Program-made: the position numbers and the translations under genes
The notes under the pieces: generated by a model
The model's input: only the letters and a program-made list of their open reading frames with translations
The model's database searches: none
Told to the model about the DNA's origin: nothing
Shown: positions 35,458 through 44,642 of the stretch, piece after piece
Numbering within the stretch: the stretch's first letter is position 1
How the letters are laid out: every line of letters begins with the position of its first letter
From: an uncultured Sphingomonadaceae bacterium
GTDB lineage: Bacteria; Pseudomonadota; Alphaproteobacteria; Sphingomonadales; Sphingomonadaceae
Reading direction: 5' to 3'
NCBI GenBank assembly: GCA_947488845.1
Contig: CANLBM010000017.1
Span: 1-64,000, forward strand
DNA: 64,000 bases

Positions 35458-36146
35458 TGGCCTCGACACAGGAGCGAGATCTTGTCCGGCGCCTGGCCCA
35501 CGCGATCTCGGCTGAAACTGCCGTTGAATCATGCTCGGGACAGCAGGCGATAGACGATGATGACACGCTTCTCGAAAAAGTCACCGCTTTGCCATCCGGA
35601 TCATCTCGTCTCAGAATCTGGGAAAATCATAACTGCCTTGTGACGACCCGTCCTGTCGCCAAGCGGAAAGAGTTCGCTGAAGCGGCTGAATTGAGCGCGA
35701 GATCAGGCTGGCCCGTCCATGTCCGGTCGTCAGGCGGTTCAACCGTGATCCATCGTCCCGGAATATTGAATATATCACTGGCGCTTTGCGACGGGAGACG
35801 TCGAGTGCAACCCAACGAGAGTTACGCGGAACTGACCGCATTGCTGCAATCCGCATTCCGAAAATTGCAGGTTGAAGCGTTTGTTGGTCCGATCGCCGGC
35901 GCCTATTGTGACGGCAATTACAACCTGTGCCTGAATGGCAAGAAAATTGCCGGAACGGCATCGCGCATCATTCGCCGCAAGAACCATACCGCCCATATCT
36001 GTCACGCGTCCATAGCGGTCTATGGCTCGCCCGATAAGGATATTTCCCTAATTGGAAGATTTGAGCGACGGGTCGGGTTGGACAAGGAATATGCGACCAC
36101 CAGCCACACCAGTGTTGCGAATATAATGGGTTTGAGCATTGCATGA
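35457..36146 (+). CDS. Lipoate-protein ligase-like protein (LplA type)
   Basis: A 229-residue protein of the biotin/lipoate ligase fold. It has RSSGGSTVIHRPG at 90-102, the counterpart of the RRxSGGG lipoate-binding loop, and GKKIAGTASRIIR (161-173) with the expected catalytic Lys163 region. The second, accessory LplA domain is absent, as in many short ligases. It most likely attaches lipoate, or transfers octanoate/lipoate, to the lipoyl protein encoded just before it. The two genes overlap by one base. It is the last gene of the SDR-E1-lipoyl operon. Confidence 0.8.
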   Translation: MASTQERDLVRRLAHAISAETAVESCSGQQAIDDDDTLLEKVTALPSGSSRLRIWENHNCLVTTRPVAKRKEFAEAAELSARSGWPVHVRSSGGSTVIHRPGILNISLALCDGRRRVQPNESYAELTALLQSAFRKLQVEAFVGPIAGAYCDGNYNLCLNGKKIAGTASRIIRRKNHTAHICHASIAVYGSPDKDISLIGRFERRVGLDKEYATTSHTSVANIMGLSIA

Positions 36147-36246
36147 ACGGATTTCGATTATGCGACTGTTGATTATAGATGATGGGCATTTTGAGATATT
36201 TTAATCTGCTCGAACATATGCTGATTCAGCGAAAAAATCCGCAGAA

Positions 36247-37194
36247 TCACTCTGCCGCCAAGACCTCAGTTCCGAATATTTTTTCAGCCTCTTCATGAAG
36301 GCCTTGGCTGTTCAGGCTCGCGATCAGGCTCTCCTTGCTTTGCTCGGTCGTACCGTCATCTTTACCCAATTTGCTCTCTCGCCGGGTCCATGCGTGGTAG
36401 AAATAGGATTCCGCTTCGCTATATCTTTTCTGTTCAAACAAATTGGTGCCCAGTCGCTGCAGGCAACTCATAGTGTCGACATGATAGGGACCTTTTTCGG
36501 CTGTGAGCGTCTTCAAGGCTTCCCGGAGATAGGATTCTGATTTCGGAGCGTCTTCTGCATTGCCCAGTATATCTGCGAGAAGGATCATAAGTTTTGCACC
36601 ATCAGGGTGATCACGCCCGCGTGTTTCAATACTTAATTGCACGGCGCGGTCCAGCAAATCCCGGGCCTTGTCCACCTGACCCAGCCGGTCATAAGTGTAG
36701 CCCAGATTGGCCAGGCTATCGATTGTCGCAGTGTGCCGCGAACCGAGGATCCAGGTGCGGAAGCGCAATACTTTTTCGTAATGGGCAGCGGCATCCAGAA
36801 AGCGTTCCTGCGCATTGAAATTGGAGGCAAGATTGTTGAGACTGGACAGTGTAAAAGGATGATATTCCCCCAGCTCGGTGGCGTTGATCTGGTAAGCGGC
36901 ATAAAATAGTCGTTCCGCAGCGAAAAAAAAGCCGGCCCTATGTAAATCGATCGCATAGGATTTATATACACCGGCGCTGTCTTGCGTATTTTTATCCGCT
37001 ACGCTTTTGACGATATCGAAAATATTGTCCGACGCCTCCGTTGCAGACGAAATTTCAAGCTCATCATAAGCGATTTGCGCAGATTTTCCGAGCTTGAGAA
37101 TATCATCCTTGATTAGGTCTCGATTAATTTCCGAGAACGGCTCAGGCTCAATGGATTGAGCAGCCCATGACGGAAATGCCCAAATTAGCGTCAC
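36247..37194 (-). CDS. Exported TPR protein
   Basis: At least 315 residues. From about residue 85 several TPR_12-type repeats are visible, e.g. HPFTLSSLNNLASNFNAQE, HTATIDSLANLGYTYDRLG and HPDGAKLMILLADI, which mediate protein-protein contacts. The signal peptide is complete only if translation begins further upstream: FWIVVTLIWAFPSWAA follows the basic RHIVGSK, but the GTG used here (37194) lies inside the hydrophobic core and has no ribosome site. AGGAGG lies seven bases before an ATC at 37237-37239 in the same frame, so a rare AUC start, or a sequence error, is possible. Between the dehydrogenase operon and LapG; target unknown. Confidence 0.75.
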   Translation of the reverse strand: MTLIWAFPSWAAQSIEPEPFSEINRDLIKDDILKLGKSAQIAYDELEISSATEASDNIFDIVKSVADKNTQDSAGVYKSYAIDLHRAGFFFAAERLFYAAYQINATELGEYHPFTLSSLNNLASNFNAQERFLDAAAHYEKVLRFRTWILGSRHTATIDSLANLGYTYDRLGQVDKARDLLDRAVQLSIETRGRDHPDGAKLMILLADILGNAEDAPKSESYLREALKTLTAEKGPYHVDTMSCLQRLGTNLFEQKRYSEAESYFYHAWTRRESKLGKDDGTTEQSKESLIASLNSQGLHEEAEKIFGTEVLAAE

Positions 37195-37418
37195 AACAAT
37201 CCAGAATTTAGAACCGACGATGTGGCGTCCGGTGACGATGACCTTCCCTCCTGTTTCGAGCCACAGGGATTAGCAAAAAATCACTATGATGTCAAAAAGG
37301 TTTTTACGCACAAATAGCTGAAAAGCATAGATTATTTACCCGTTAACCAGGCTTATTCAAAGCTCGCTAACTACATGTATGAACCGAACTTTATCGCGGG
37401 TCTGCGAAAGCGTGAGTG

Positions 37419-38666
37419 ATGAGCAGATCACGATCCTTTTGCGGTGCCGGAAGCACTTCGCTGGCGACAGTTGCGATATCCGCCCGGTCCTCCCGTATCT
37501 GGTGGACCGGTGCCATGACAGCATTAGCATGTCAGTTCGGACTGCCCACCCCGGCAGCGGCCTCCTCCTATGAAATCGGACAGGATAATGCCGCTCCATG
37601 CGAGTCAGCCATGAATCCGGTTGCCAGCAAATCCGAAGCCATATTGGGCCGCGAGATGAGTGCGTTGGAAGCAGTGCAGGCTAACCAGCGCCTTGATGCA
37701 AAGCCAGCCTGCCGCGGTGCGTCAATCCTTTCGTCCGAACCGGTTTTAGAGTATTCCGCCAGCATAGCGGTTACCACTATTGGTACCGACGCTGATTTCG
37801 TCAATGCGGCAGAGGCGTTCGCCATCACCGCCAATCCAACTTTACTGGCACAGGCGGTAGCCAATTTGAGCGGGAGACAGTTTCGCGAACGGCCCGGTCC
37901 ATATGCGGGTATAGCATTCGCCAAATTCACGCTCCCCTCCAAATCCAATCTCGTTAGACCTCATAAAATAGCTCCCGACTTAACCAATCGGAGATTCGCG
38001 AGTGCGGAACTATCCGATGGTAACAGATCACCGGCGCCAACCACCTCAAGAGTGCCGCGGGCCGAGCCCACTGTAAATTCGCCATTTAACGGTAAACCCG
38101 ATATTTTCGGTTCTGTGGCCTTGAGAGTCAGCCACACCCCGCTGGATCGGAAATGGAACGGCGCACAAAACAATCGGGAAGCAACTATGGCCAGAGCGGC
38201 ATTGGCCAGAGCCGGTGCAACCATTGGTGCCCATCATAAAGAAGAGAATATCCGAGCGGTGAACCGCTGGATAAATGCCAACATAAAATATGTCGAGGAC
38301 CGTAAACTCTATGGACGGGCCGATCACTGGGCAAGCGCCGGAACAACATTGAAATCCGGACGAGGCGATTGTGAAGACTTTGCCATTGCCAAAATGCAGC
38401 TTCTTCAAGCGAGCGGCGTAAAGGCATCGGATATGTTTCTGGTTATTGCCAAGGATCTGGTTCGCCGAGCCGATCATTCCTTGCTTGTCATTCGGGTCGG
38501 AAACCAGATGCTGGTGCTCGACAACGAGACAGACCAGATATTGAACGCGGAAGATGTACGCGATTACCGGCCGATCATGAGCTACAGTGCGGACGGTAAA
38601 TGGCTGCACGGCTATCCGGCAAAGCCAAGCGGCACTCAAATGGCATCGCTTGCCATCGGCAGATAG
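37419..38666 (+). CDS. lapG: LapG-type periplasmic cysteine protease (BTLCP family)
   Basis: A 415-residue bacterial transglutaminase-like cysteine protease. The catalytic triad is Cys318 in SGRGDCEDFA, His353 in RRADHSLLV and Asp368 in QMLVLDNETD, with the spacing seen in LapG. Upstream is NRWINANIKYVED. A signal peptide ending in PTPAAAS marks periplasmic location. About 150 residues before the protease domain are non-conserved and Pro/Ser/Asn-rich. LapG cuts LapA-type adhesins at an Ala-Ala site and is controlled by c-di-GMP through LapD. The giant adhesin at 45399-55136 has such a site. Start: ATG 37419 (GTG 37416 adjacent); ATG 37515 is an alternative. LapD itself is not in this window. 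Confidence 0.82.
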   Translation: MSRSRSFCGAGSTSLATVAISARSSRIWWTGAMTALACQFGLPTPAAASSYEIGQDNAAPCESAMNPVASKSEAILGREMSALEAVQANQRLDAKPACRGASILSSEPVLEYSASIAVTTIGTDADFVNAAEAFAITANPTLLAQAVANLSGRQFRERPGPYAGIAFAKFTLPSKSNLVRPHKIAPDLTNRRFASAELSDGNRSPAPTTSRVPRAEPTVNSPFNGKPDIFGSVALRVSHTPLDRKWNGAQNNREATMARAALARAGATIGAHHKEENIRAVNRWINANIKYVEDRKLYGRADHWASAGTTLKSGRGDCEDFAIAKMQLLQASGVKASDMFLVIAKDLVRRADHSLLVIRVGNQMLVLDNETDQILNAEDVRDYRPIMSYSADGKWLHGYPAKPSGTQMASLAIGR

Positions 38667-38675
38667 ACGGGTGCG

Positions 38676-39944
38676 CTATCGCTCGGTCAGCGCCTGTGAC
38701 CGCGCCCGCAAGACCGGCTTGAGCAAATAGCTCAATATGCTTTTCCGTCCGGTCAGTATTTCGACATCGCAAATCATGCCCGGAGTAATCGGCAGTTTCT
38801 TGCCTGCAGCCTGCAGCCATGCCTGATCCGTTTCGACAATCACGGTAAAATAGGCTTCCTGCTTCACTTCATCATAAATACTGTCGGCCGACACTTGGAC
38901 GACATTGCCCTGCAGTCCGCCGTAGATAGAGAAATCATAGGCGGTTACCTTTACATTTGCGCGATCATTGACCCGGATGAAGGCGATGTCGCTGGGCCGC
39001 ACGCGCGCTTCGATCAGCAATTTGTCGCCAACCGGGACAACCTGCATGATTTTCTCGCCCGGCCCGACAAAACCACCGATGGTGGTGATCTGCACATCAT
39101 TGACGATACCATCAACCGGAGAGCGGATTTCCGAGCGATCCAAACGCCCCTGAGCGCCGCGAATGGACTCCTGATTCACCGCAATTTTTGCCGCGACCTG
39201 ACTGCGTTCGTTCAAGGCTTCCTGCCGGAATTGCAGATTGGCCTCGGAAAGCTGGGCTTGCGCCTCGCGAACAGATGCAGCGGCCCGTGCCACGCCCTGT
39301 CGGGCCGCTGCCAAACGTCCCTGCAAATCGACTAGCTCGCGTTGTGCCGTCATCAGTTCGGTCTGCGGAATAATGGACTTTGCGGCCAGCGGCTGCAAGA
39401 TGTTCACCTGCTCGCGCGCCAGCGCAACGCTGGACTGCAGACTGGAAACCGTGGCATTGGCCTCGCTCTGGTCGCGCCTTCGTTGTTCGACGGCAGCTGA
39501 AAGCCCAGATAGCCGGGAGCGCAATGCTGCCCCCCGGGCGCGTTGCAGAGCCGCTTCCTCGGCACAAGGAGCGCCAGGCGGACAGTCAACTCCGGTTCCG
39601 CTTCCCTCCCGGCCCAGTCGCGCAGCACGGGCCGACAAGGATTTATTCTCCGCTTCGATCTGGCCGAGCGCCGACGATGAATCCGTATCGTCCAGCCGCA
39701 CCAGTAGCTGGCCCTTCTTGACCTGTTCACCCGACCGGACAAGAATATCGGAAACGGTAGACGGGTCGCTGGCCTGTACAACCTGAACCTTGCTCGATGG
39801 TATAACCCGCCCCTGCCCATGGGTAACTTCGTCGACCTGGGCAAGGCTGGCCCAGACGAGAAACAGGAACATGCCAACCGCACCGATCAGCAGGATACGC
39901 TGACTGCCATTTAGCCGGCTCAGAGAAGCAAATATATCCTTCAC
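38676..39944 (-). CDS. HlyD/LapC-type membrane fusion protein of a type I secretion system
   Basis: A 422-residue inner-membrane-anchored periplasmic adaptor: one helix near residues 18-38 (ILLIGAVGMFLFLVWASL), lipoyl half-motifs (QVVQASDPSTVSDILVRSGEQV), a long coiled coil (about 95-280), and the membrane-proximal beta domain with VDGIVNDVQITTIGGFVGPGEKI. I choose GTG 39944, overlapping the previous stop as ATGTGA, because AAGGAGG lies just upstream; the 38-residue longer form would lie in the SleB reading region. It is the last gene of the minus-strand adhesin operon, working with the LapB-like ABC exporter and the TolC-like channel. Confidence 0.9.
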   Translation of the reverse strand: MKDIFASLSRLNGSQRILLIGAVGMFLFLVWASLAQVDEVTHGQGRVIPSSKVQVVQASDPSTVSDILVRSGEQVKKGQLLVRLDDTDSSSALGQIEAENKSLSARAARLGREGSGTGVDCPPGAPCAEEAALQRARGAALRSRLSGLSAAVEQRRRDQSEANATVSSLQSSVALAREQVNILQPLAAKSIIPQTELMTAQRELVDLQGRLAAARQGVARAAASVREAQAQLSEANLQFRQEALNERSQVAAKIAVNQESIRGAQGRLDRSEIRSPVDGIVNDVQITTIGGFVGPGEKIMQVVPVGDKLLIEARVRPSDIAFIRVNDRANVKVTAYDFSIYGGLQGNVVQVSADSIYDEVKQEAYFTVIVETDQAWLQAAGKKLPITPGMICDVEILTGRKSILSYLLKPVLRARSQALTER

Positions 39945-41035
39945 ATCCCGCCTCCTTCGGATGCAGCCTGCCCGGGCCGGGAAGCTGCCTGCTGATCGTC
40001 TCGCAATGCGGAAAAGCTTCCTCTGGTTTCGGAAGGCTCCGGTATGCGCAGCTTCCACCCCTTGTTGACATCCAGCCGGCCGCCGACGTCGGTTGCCGCG
40101 TGACGATCGGTTATAGCGGGTGGAACCGACAAGCCGGTTTTTGCGAAATCAACGCTATCCGGCCCATCGAAAGGCTCTTCGGGTTTCCGGATCGTCTCGA
40201 GCGACGGGAGATACTCATGCCCCGAATATCGACTGCCAAAGGCCGCGCGCTGCCCCCAGGCTCCCGGCCATGCATAAAAAATATGCGCTCCGAGCTTCTT
40301 GATCTTGGCCAGTTTCGGGGCCCAGTAAGGCGAGACATAATCTGCATGATAATGGGTAGCGGTTCCGACGCTCGGCTCGACATAACCCGCAAGGGCAGCC
40401 GCCGCGACCGATTGTGAACTTGCCCAGGCAGCCTTCTGCGGCTTGCGGAACAAAGCGCCATCGCAGGTAAAGCTAAACTGGCACACTCTGGCAAGATGAC
40501 CCTGGTAGACAACACCGCATACGGAGGATGGAAATGCTGGATGCTTCATCCGGTTCAGAACCACTTGGGCAACCGCTTGCTTGCCGGCCAGGGGCTCGAA
40601 CCCCGCCTCATAATAAATGGCTTGTGTCAGGCAGGTCTGGGCATGCTGCGCATTGATCGCCGTGGTACCGGACAGGCGAAATGGTCGGGCCGCAACAACA
40701 GGCAGGCCGGAAAACGGCAAAGCCGCATTGGCAACCATTGCGTTTTCACCGGTAACGATAGTCTCCGCAAGATCTCCCTGGGTTACATCGATCAGCATTT
40801 GCTGTTCCGCAGTCCGCTCGACCTCTTGCGTCACTGGTGCCCCGTTCTCGCTGTCAAGCCACAGCAATATCGGTCCACTCCACCGGTCATAGCTGCTCCA
40901 GGTGATCGCAGCGATGATCAGCAAAATAACGAGAGCAAGCTGAACAGAGCGCGTGTTGCCGCGTTCAGCACTGTCGGCAGGCTCTAACGTTTTTCCCCGC
41001 GGTTCGGCGGCCTCAAATTTCGGTTCGTAAATCAT
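39941..41035 (-). CDS. SleB/CwlJ-type cell wall hydrolase
   Basis: A 364-residue protein with one N-terminal membrane helix (about 31-49, VQLALVILLIIAAITWSSY) and a hydrolase domain at about 135-240: CLTQAIYYEAGFEPLAGKQAVAQVVLNR, CGVVYQG and CQFSFTCDG, the Hydrolase_2 pattern with the catalytic Glu in YYEA. It likely trims peptidoglycan to let a large secretion apparatus or adhesin pass. Such hydrolases are not usual members of LapBCE operons. Its ATG overlaps the LapB stop (ATGA) and its stop overlaps the HlyD GTG, so it is tightly embedded in the secretion operon. The extended C terminus is Arg/Ser/Glu/Gly-rich. Confidence 0.88.
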   Translation of the reverse strand: MIYEPKFEAAEPRGKTLEPADSAERGNTRSVQLALVILLIIAAITWSSYDRWSGPILLWLDSENGAPVTQEVERTAEQQMLIDVTQGDLAETIVTGENAMVANAALPFSGLPVVAARPFRLSGTTAINAQHAQTCLTQAIYYEAGFEPLAGKQAVAQVVLNRMKHPAFPSSVCGVVYQGHLARVCQFSFTCDGALFRKPQKAAWASSQSVAAAALAGYVEPSVGTATHYHADYVSPYWAPKLAKIKKLGAHIFYAWPGAWGQRAAFGSRYSGHEYLPSLETIRKPEEPFDGPDSVDFAKTGLSVPPAITDRHAATDVGGRLDVNKGWKLRIPEPSETRGSFSALRDDQQAASRPGQAASEGGGM

Positions 41036-43182
41036 GGAAGTTTCTCGCCATTGCCGACACGCGACAATATTTCATCACGGGGACCGTCCGCCACTATCCG
41101 CCCCTGATCCATCACAATGATCCGGTCGACTATCGATAAAATGGCCTGCCGGTGAGTGGAAATTACCAATGTCTGTTCGGGCTCCAGCGCATTTTTGAGA
41201 TGATCGATGAACTGACGCTCGGTCTGGACATCCATTGCTCCGGTAGGTTCGTCTAGATACAGGAGTTTGCAGGGGCTCATCAATGCGCGGGCCAGCACAA
41301 GGAAACTCCGTTGACCACCGGACAAGCGGGCGCCGCGTTCTCCGGCCAGCCGGTCAAAACCAACAGCGTCACGGGCAAGAAACTGGTCGGCACCCGATTT
41401 GCGCAAGACTGCCATCATATGTTCCGGGTCACTCTTTGGGGCACCGAGTGTCAGATTTTCCTTGATCGATCCGCTGAACAGTTCGGAATCCTGGCCGACA
41501 TAGCGGAAAACCGAACGCAAGATACGCGGTGAATATTGCCGGCTGTCGAGGCCATCGACCATTATTGAACCGGAAGCTGGCGGATAAAGGCCGCAGATCA
41601 ACCGCCCCAAAGTGGACTTCCCCGAAGCAACCCGGCCAATGACCGCGACCCTTTCGCCGGGATTGAATGTAGCGCTCAGACCGGACAGAGAGTCAGTATC
41701 CGCATCAGGATAGGCAAAGCTGACGTCGTCAAAGACAATCTTGCCGGCACTGACCTCGGGCGTGATCGAGCGACTACCCAATTCACGTTCATCGGTCTGT
41801 TCCGTCATCGTCTGGATACTGTCGAGCGTCAGAAATGCCTGGCGGCCACGGGTCATCAGAAATGCCAGTTGGCCGACCGGGCTCAGCGAACGTCCCGCGA
41901 GCATGACGATCGCGATGATTGCGCCCATGGAAATGATGCCGGCATTGAATAGATAAAACCCGCCGATAATGAGGCTGATACTGGTGGTCTGTTGACATAG
42001 GGATGCCAGATTGATCGCAACAGCGCCAAGTCGCCGCATCTTTTCCTGCGTATCGGCGCTCATCTGCGCGTAGTTTCTCCAACGGGAAAGCATCCGGCCT
42101 TCGGCGCCACAGGCCTTAAGCGTTTCGATTCCCGCGATGGATTCTACCAGCATCGAATGCTGCAGACTGGAATCGGCCTGCGCTTCGAAAGCCGCAACTC
42201 CCATTTTCTTTTGCAACACATAACCTGCAACCAGCATGATGATGATCATCACGACAGGAACCAGTGCCAGCCATCCCGCGATGACCGCAATCAGGGCGAC
42301 AAATATCACCAGAAACAGCATGTCTATAATCAGAACGATCGTCGTCGAGGCGAAAAAGTCGCGGACAATTTCATATTCCGATACCCGTCGCACCATGGCA
42401 CCCGTGCTGCCTGAGCGGCTGCCCAGCGGGATATTGATAATCTTCTCGAACAATTTCTGGGACAGTTTCGTATCCAGTTTGCGGCCGGTTTCATCAATGA
42501 GCCGCGCCCGGGCCAGTCGCATGCCGAATTCCAGCATGAACGCCAGAAAGACGCCGATAGCCAGTACCCAAAGACTGGCCGCAGCCTTGTTTGGGATCAC
42601 CCGGTCATAGACGTTCATCGTGAAGAGCGGCAACGCAAAGCCGAGCAGGTTGATGAATAGCGCCGCGCCAGCAACCTGTTTGAACGCACTGCTCTCCTTG
42701 CGCATTTCATCCCAGAACCAATGGCTCTTCAGCGCCGCATCCCAGGGGCGCTCATGCTGACGGATTTTGGTGGCGTCCGCCGACACAGCGATGGTTTCAC
42801 CGCCATGTTCCGCGGCAAGGTCGTTGATCGCAAGGGATTGCAATTCATCGAAACCGGGACGGTGAATCACAAATTCGTCGCCGTCTTTTTTGAGAACGAC
42901 CACAGATCCCCCATCCTGCAGTGAAATAATCGCTGGCAGCTGGTTGTCCGGAATCCGCGCAAGTTTCCGCGTGACGGGAACCGCCTTGAGCCCAAGCAGT
43001 TCGAGTGCCGGTTCAACCTGATGAAACGGCAAGCAGCCGGATTCATCGACCGCCAGTCCCGATCGCAGGACAAGCGCGGAGGTCGTCTGGCCGAATTGCT
43101 CGGCCAGAAATACCAGACAATTCAGAACATCGTCGCTACGATCTTCGTCTTTGCCTGGCATATCAGGCGTTTCCATGTTCAA
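41032..43182 (-). CDS. LapB-type type I secretion ABC exporter
   Basis: A 716-residue ABC protein: N-terminal C39-like domain (about 15-135) that keeps one Cys (VLNCLVFLAEQFG) but lacks a clear Cys/His protease pair, so it is probably non-catalytic; six membrane helices (about 170-430); ATPase with GRVASGKST, signature LSGGQRS, Walker B LLYLDEPTGAMD. The combination of a C39-like domain with Lap-type sequence fits exporters of giant adhesins. TTG 43182 lies eight bases after AGGA; ATG 43176 is an alternative. Operon order is adhesin, ompA-like, tolC-like, this gene, SleB, HlyD. Confidence 0.9.
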   Translation of the reverse strand: MNMETPDMPGKDEDRSDDVLNCLVFLAEQFGQTTSALVLRSGLAVDESGCLPFHQVEPALELLGLKAVPVTRKLARIPDNQLPAIISLQDGGSVVVLKKDGDEFVIHRPGFDELQSLAINDLAAEHGGETIAVSADATKIRQHERPWDAALKSHWFWDEMRKESSAFKQVAGAALFINLLGFALPLFTMNVYDRVIPNKAAASLWVLAIGVFLAFMLEFGMRLARARLIDETGRKLDTKLSQKLFEKIINIPLGSRSGSTGAMVRRVSEYEIVRDFFASTTIVLIIDMLFLVIFVALIAVIAGWLALVPVVMIIIMLVAGYVLQKKMGVAAFEAQADSSLQHSMLVESIAGIETLKACGAEGRMLSRWRNYAQMSADTQEKMRRLGAVAINLASLCQQTTSISLIIGGFYLFNAGIISMGAIIAIVMLAGRSLSPVGQLAFLMTRGRQAFLTLDSIQTMTEQTDERELGSRSITPEVSAGKIVFDDVSFAYPDADTDSLSGLSATFNPGERVAVIGRVASGKSTLGRLICGLYPPASGSIMVDGLDSRQYSPRILRSVFRYVGQDSELFSGSIKENLTLGAPKSDPEHMMAVLRKSGADQFLARDAVGFDRLAGERGARLSGGQRSFLVLARALMSPCKLLYLDEPTGAMDVQTERQFIDHLKNALEPEQTLVISTHRQAILSIVDRIIVMDQGRIVADGPRDEILSRVGNGEKLP

Positions 43183-43228
43183 CGTAGGTTCCTTGAGATC
43201 CCGGTACTAAAATAAAACGCGAGCAATG

Positions 43229-44626
43229 CTATTTCGGATAACGCCGATAGCCGGTTTCGGCTGGCGGTGTTGGGCCAACATTATAGCGTTCTCTGGCATA
43301 GGCCTTGGCCGCGTTTGGTGCACCCAAATTCAGTGCTTCAAGCAACTGGTTCGTCGCAGCCAGTAACTGGAATTCGGCGAACATTTCAGAAAAGCGTGCC
43401 GTTTCTGTTCGTACCTGAACGTTATACCGCGTATTTTGCGCATCCAGAACGTCCAGTAGCGAGCGCCGGCCGACGTTAAACTGCTCCCGGTAGGAAATAA
43501 GCAGGTCGTCTGAGACCTGTCCTTGCTGGCTTAATTCTTCCAGCAGCTTTCCTTGAGTTGTCAGACGGTTCCACGATGTCCGGGCGTCACTTTCGGCTTC
43601 ACGGTCCATTTCGTGGAGGCGGAACCTGGCTTCGCTTGCGCGTCGCGTCATTTCCTGGACTTTGGCGCGATTGATGCCGCCGTCAAAAATATTCCAGCGC
43701 ATGACAACCATGGCCAGATAGTCGCTGGTTCTTCCACGGAAACCGTCGACATCATCGCCTGCCCGTGCTCTTGCTTCAACACCAATTGTCGGCGCAAGAT
43801 CGGCTTGTGCTTTCTGCACCATGGCGTGCGCGGCATCGACATCAGCCATTGCCTCCTGCACCTTGGGGTTGCCCGTGCGTGCCAGCGAAACGGCATCAGC
43901 CAATGTCGGAGCCACATCGGCGCGCTTTGAGCTAGGCATGGCGACATCGGAGATGGAAAGACCTGTCAGGTTGCGCAGCGCAATCGTTGCATTCACCATA
44001 TCTTCTTGGGCTTCGGTCCGGCGTACCAGTGCCGCCTGCATCCGCTCTTCGGCCTGCTGCTGATCGGCTATGCTGATCGATCCCTGGCTTACGCCTTCGG
44101 AAAGATCGGTAACCAGGTTGCGGTGGAAGGTGATATTGTCATCAGAAGCTGCAACAATCCGTTGTTGCAACAAGAGATCAAGATACTGCCTAGCGACCTG
44201 AAGGGCTATAAATTCTGATCTCTCTTCCACGCGCAACGCCGCACCGTCGGTGCGGGCTGCTTGACGTTTCAGTTCGCCACTCCGGCGACCACCGTCAAGA
44301 ATTGTCCACTCGCCGGAAATACTCAGTTCCGCCGGATAAAGTGTCTGGTTGGCAATGCCAAGCGCGCGGCGAGTCACGTTTTTCAGTTTGCGCGCGCCCG
44401 CCTGTCCCTCAACCGAGATGCGCGGCCAGAACAGACCCTGGGCCTGTTCCCGCTCGAACTCGATGGCTTCCTTGTTTTGAATCGCCTGATTGATCTCAGG
44501 ATTGGATTCCAGAGCTGCCTCGACAGCCTCTACCAGTTCGACCGTTTGCGCCGATACCGGATTGGACGCCACGAGCGCCGATATTGCGGAACCGAAAGCC
44601 AACCATTTCATTTTACTAATTCTCAT
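43229..44626 (-). CDS. TolC-family outer-membrane channel of the type I secretion system
   Basis: A 465-residue protein with signal peptide (MRISKMKWLAFGSAISALVASNPVSAQ). Two repeats of the outer-membrane efflux protein domain are visible, with helical ends such as LVEAVEAALESNPEIN and ADAVSLARTGNPKVQEA, plus YREQFNVGRRSLLDVLDAQNTRYN near the C terminus, a TolC-family hallmark. It forms the outer-membrane pore (LapE-type). It lies 16 bp after the OmpA-like gene and about 45 bp before the ABC exporter. Start ATG 44626 is chosen for its signal peptide. Confidence 0.92.
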   Translation of the reverse strand: MRISKMKWLAFGSAISALVASNPVSAQTVELVEAVEAALESNPEINQAIQNKEAIEFEREQAQGLFWPRISVEGQAGARKLKNVTRRALGIANQTLYPAELSISGEWTILDGGRRSGELKRQAARTDGAALRVEERSEFIALQVARQYLDLLLQQRIVAASDDNITFHRNLVTDLSEGVSQGSISIADQQQAEERMQAALVRRTEAQEDMVNATIALRNLTGLSISDVAMPSSKRADVAPTLADAVSLARTGNPKVQEAMADVDAAHAMVQKAQADLAPTIGVEARARAGDDVDGFRGRTSDYLAMVVMRWNIFDGGINRAKVQEMTRRASEARFRLHEMDREAESDARTSWNRLTTQGKLLEELSQQGQVSDDLLISYREQFNVGRRSLLDVLDAQNTRYNVQVRTETARFSEMFAEFQLLAATNQLLEALNLGAPNAAKAYARERYNVGPTPPAETGYRRYPK

Positions 44627-44642
44627 TTTTCATCCCCCCTGC

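Noticed and set aside
36223..36248. GATTCAGCG/CGCAGAATC hairpin after the TPR gene considered as a terminator
   Set aside because: It has one mismatch, overlaps the stop codon and is not followed by a T-run in either direction.
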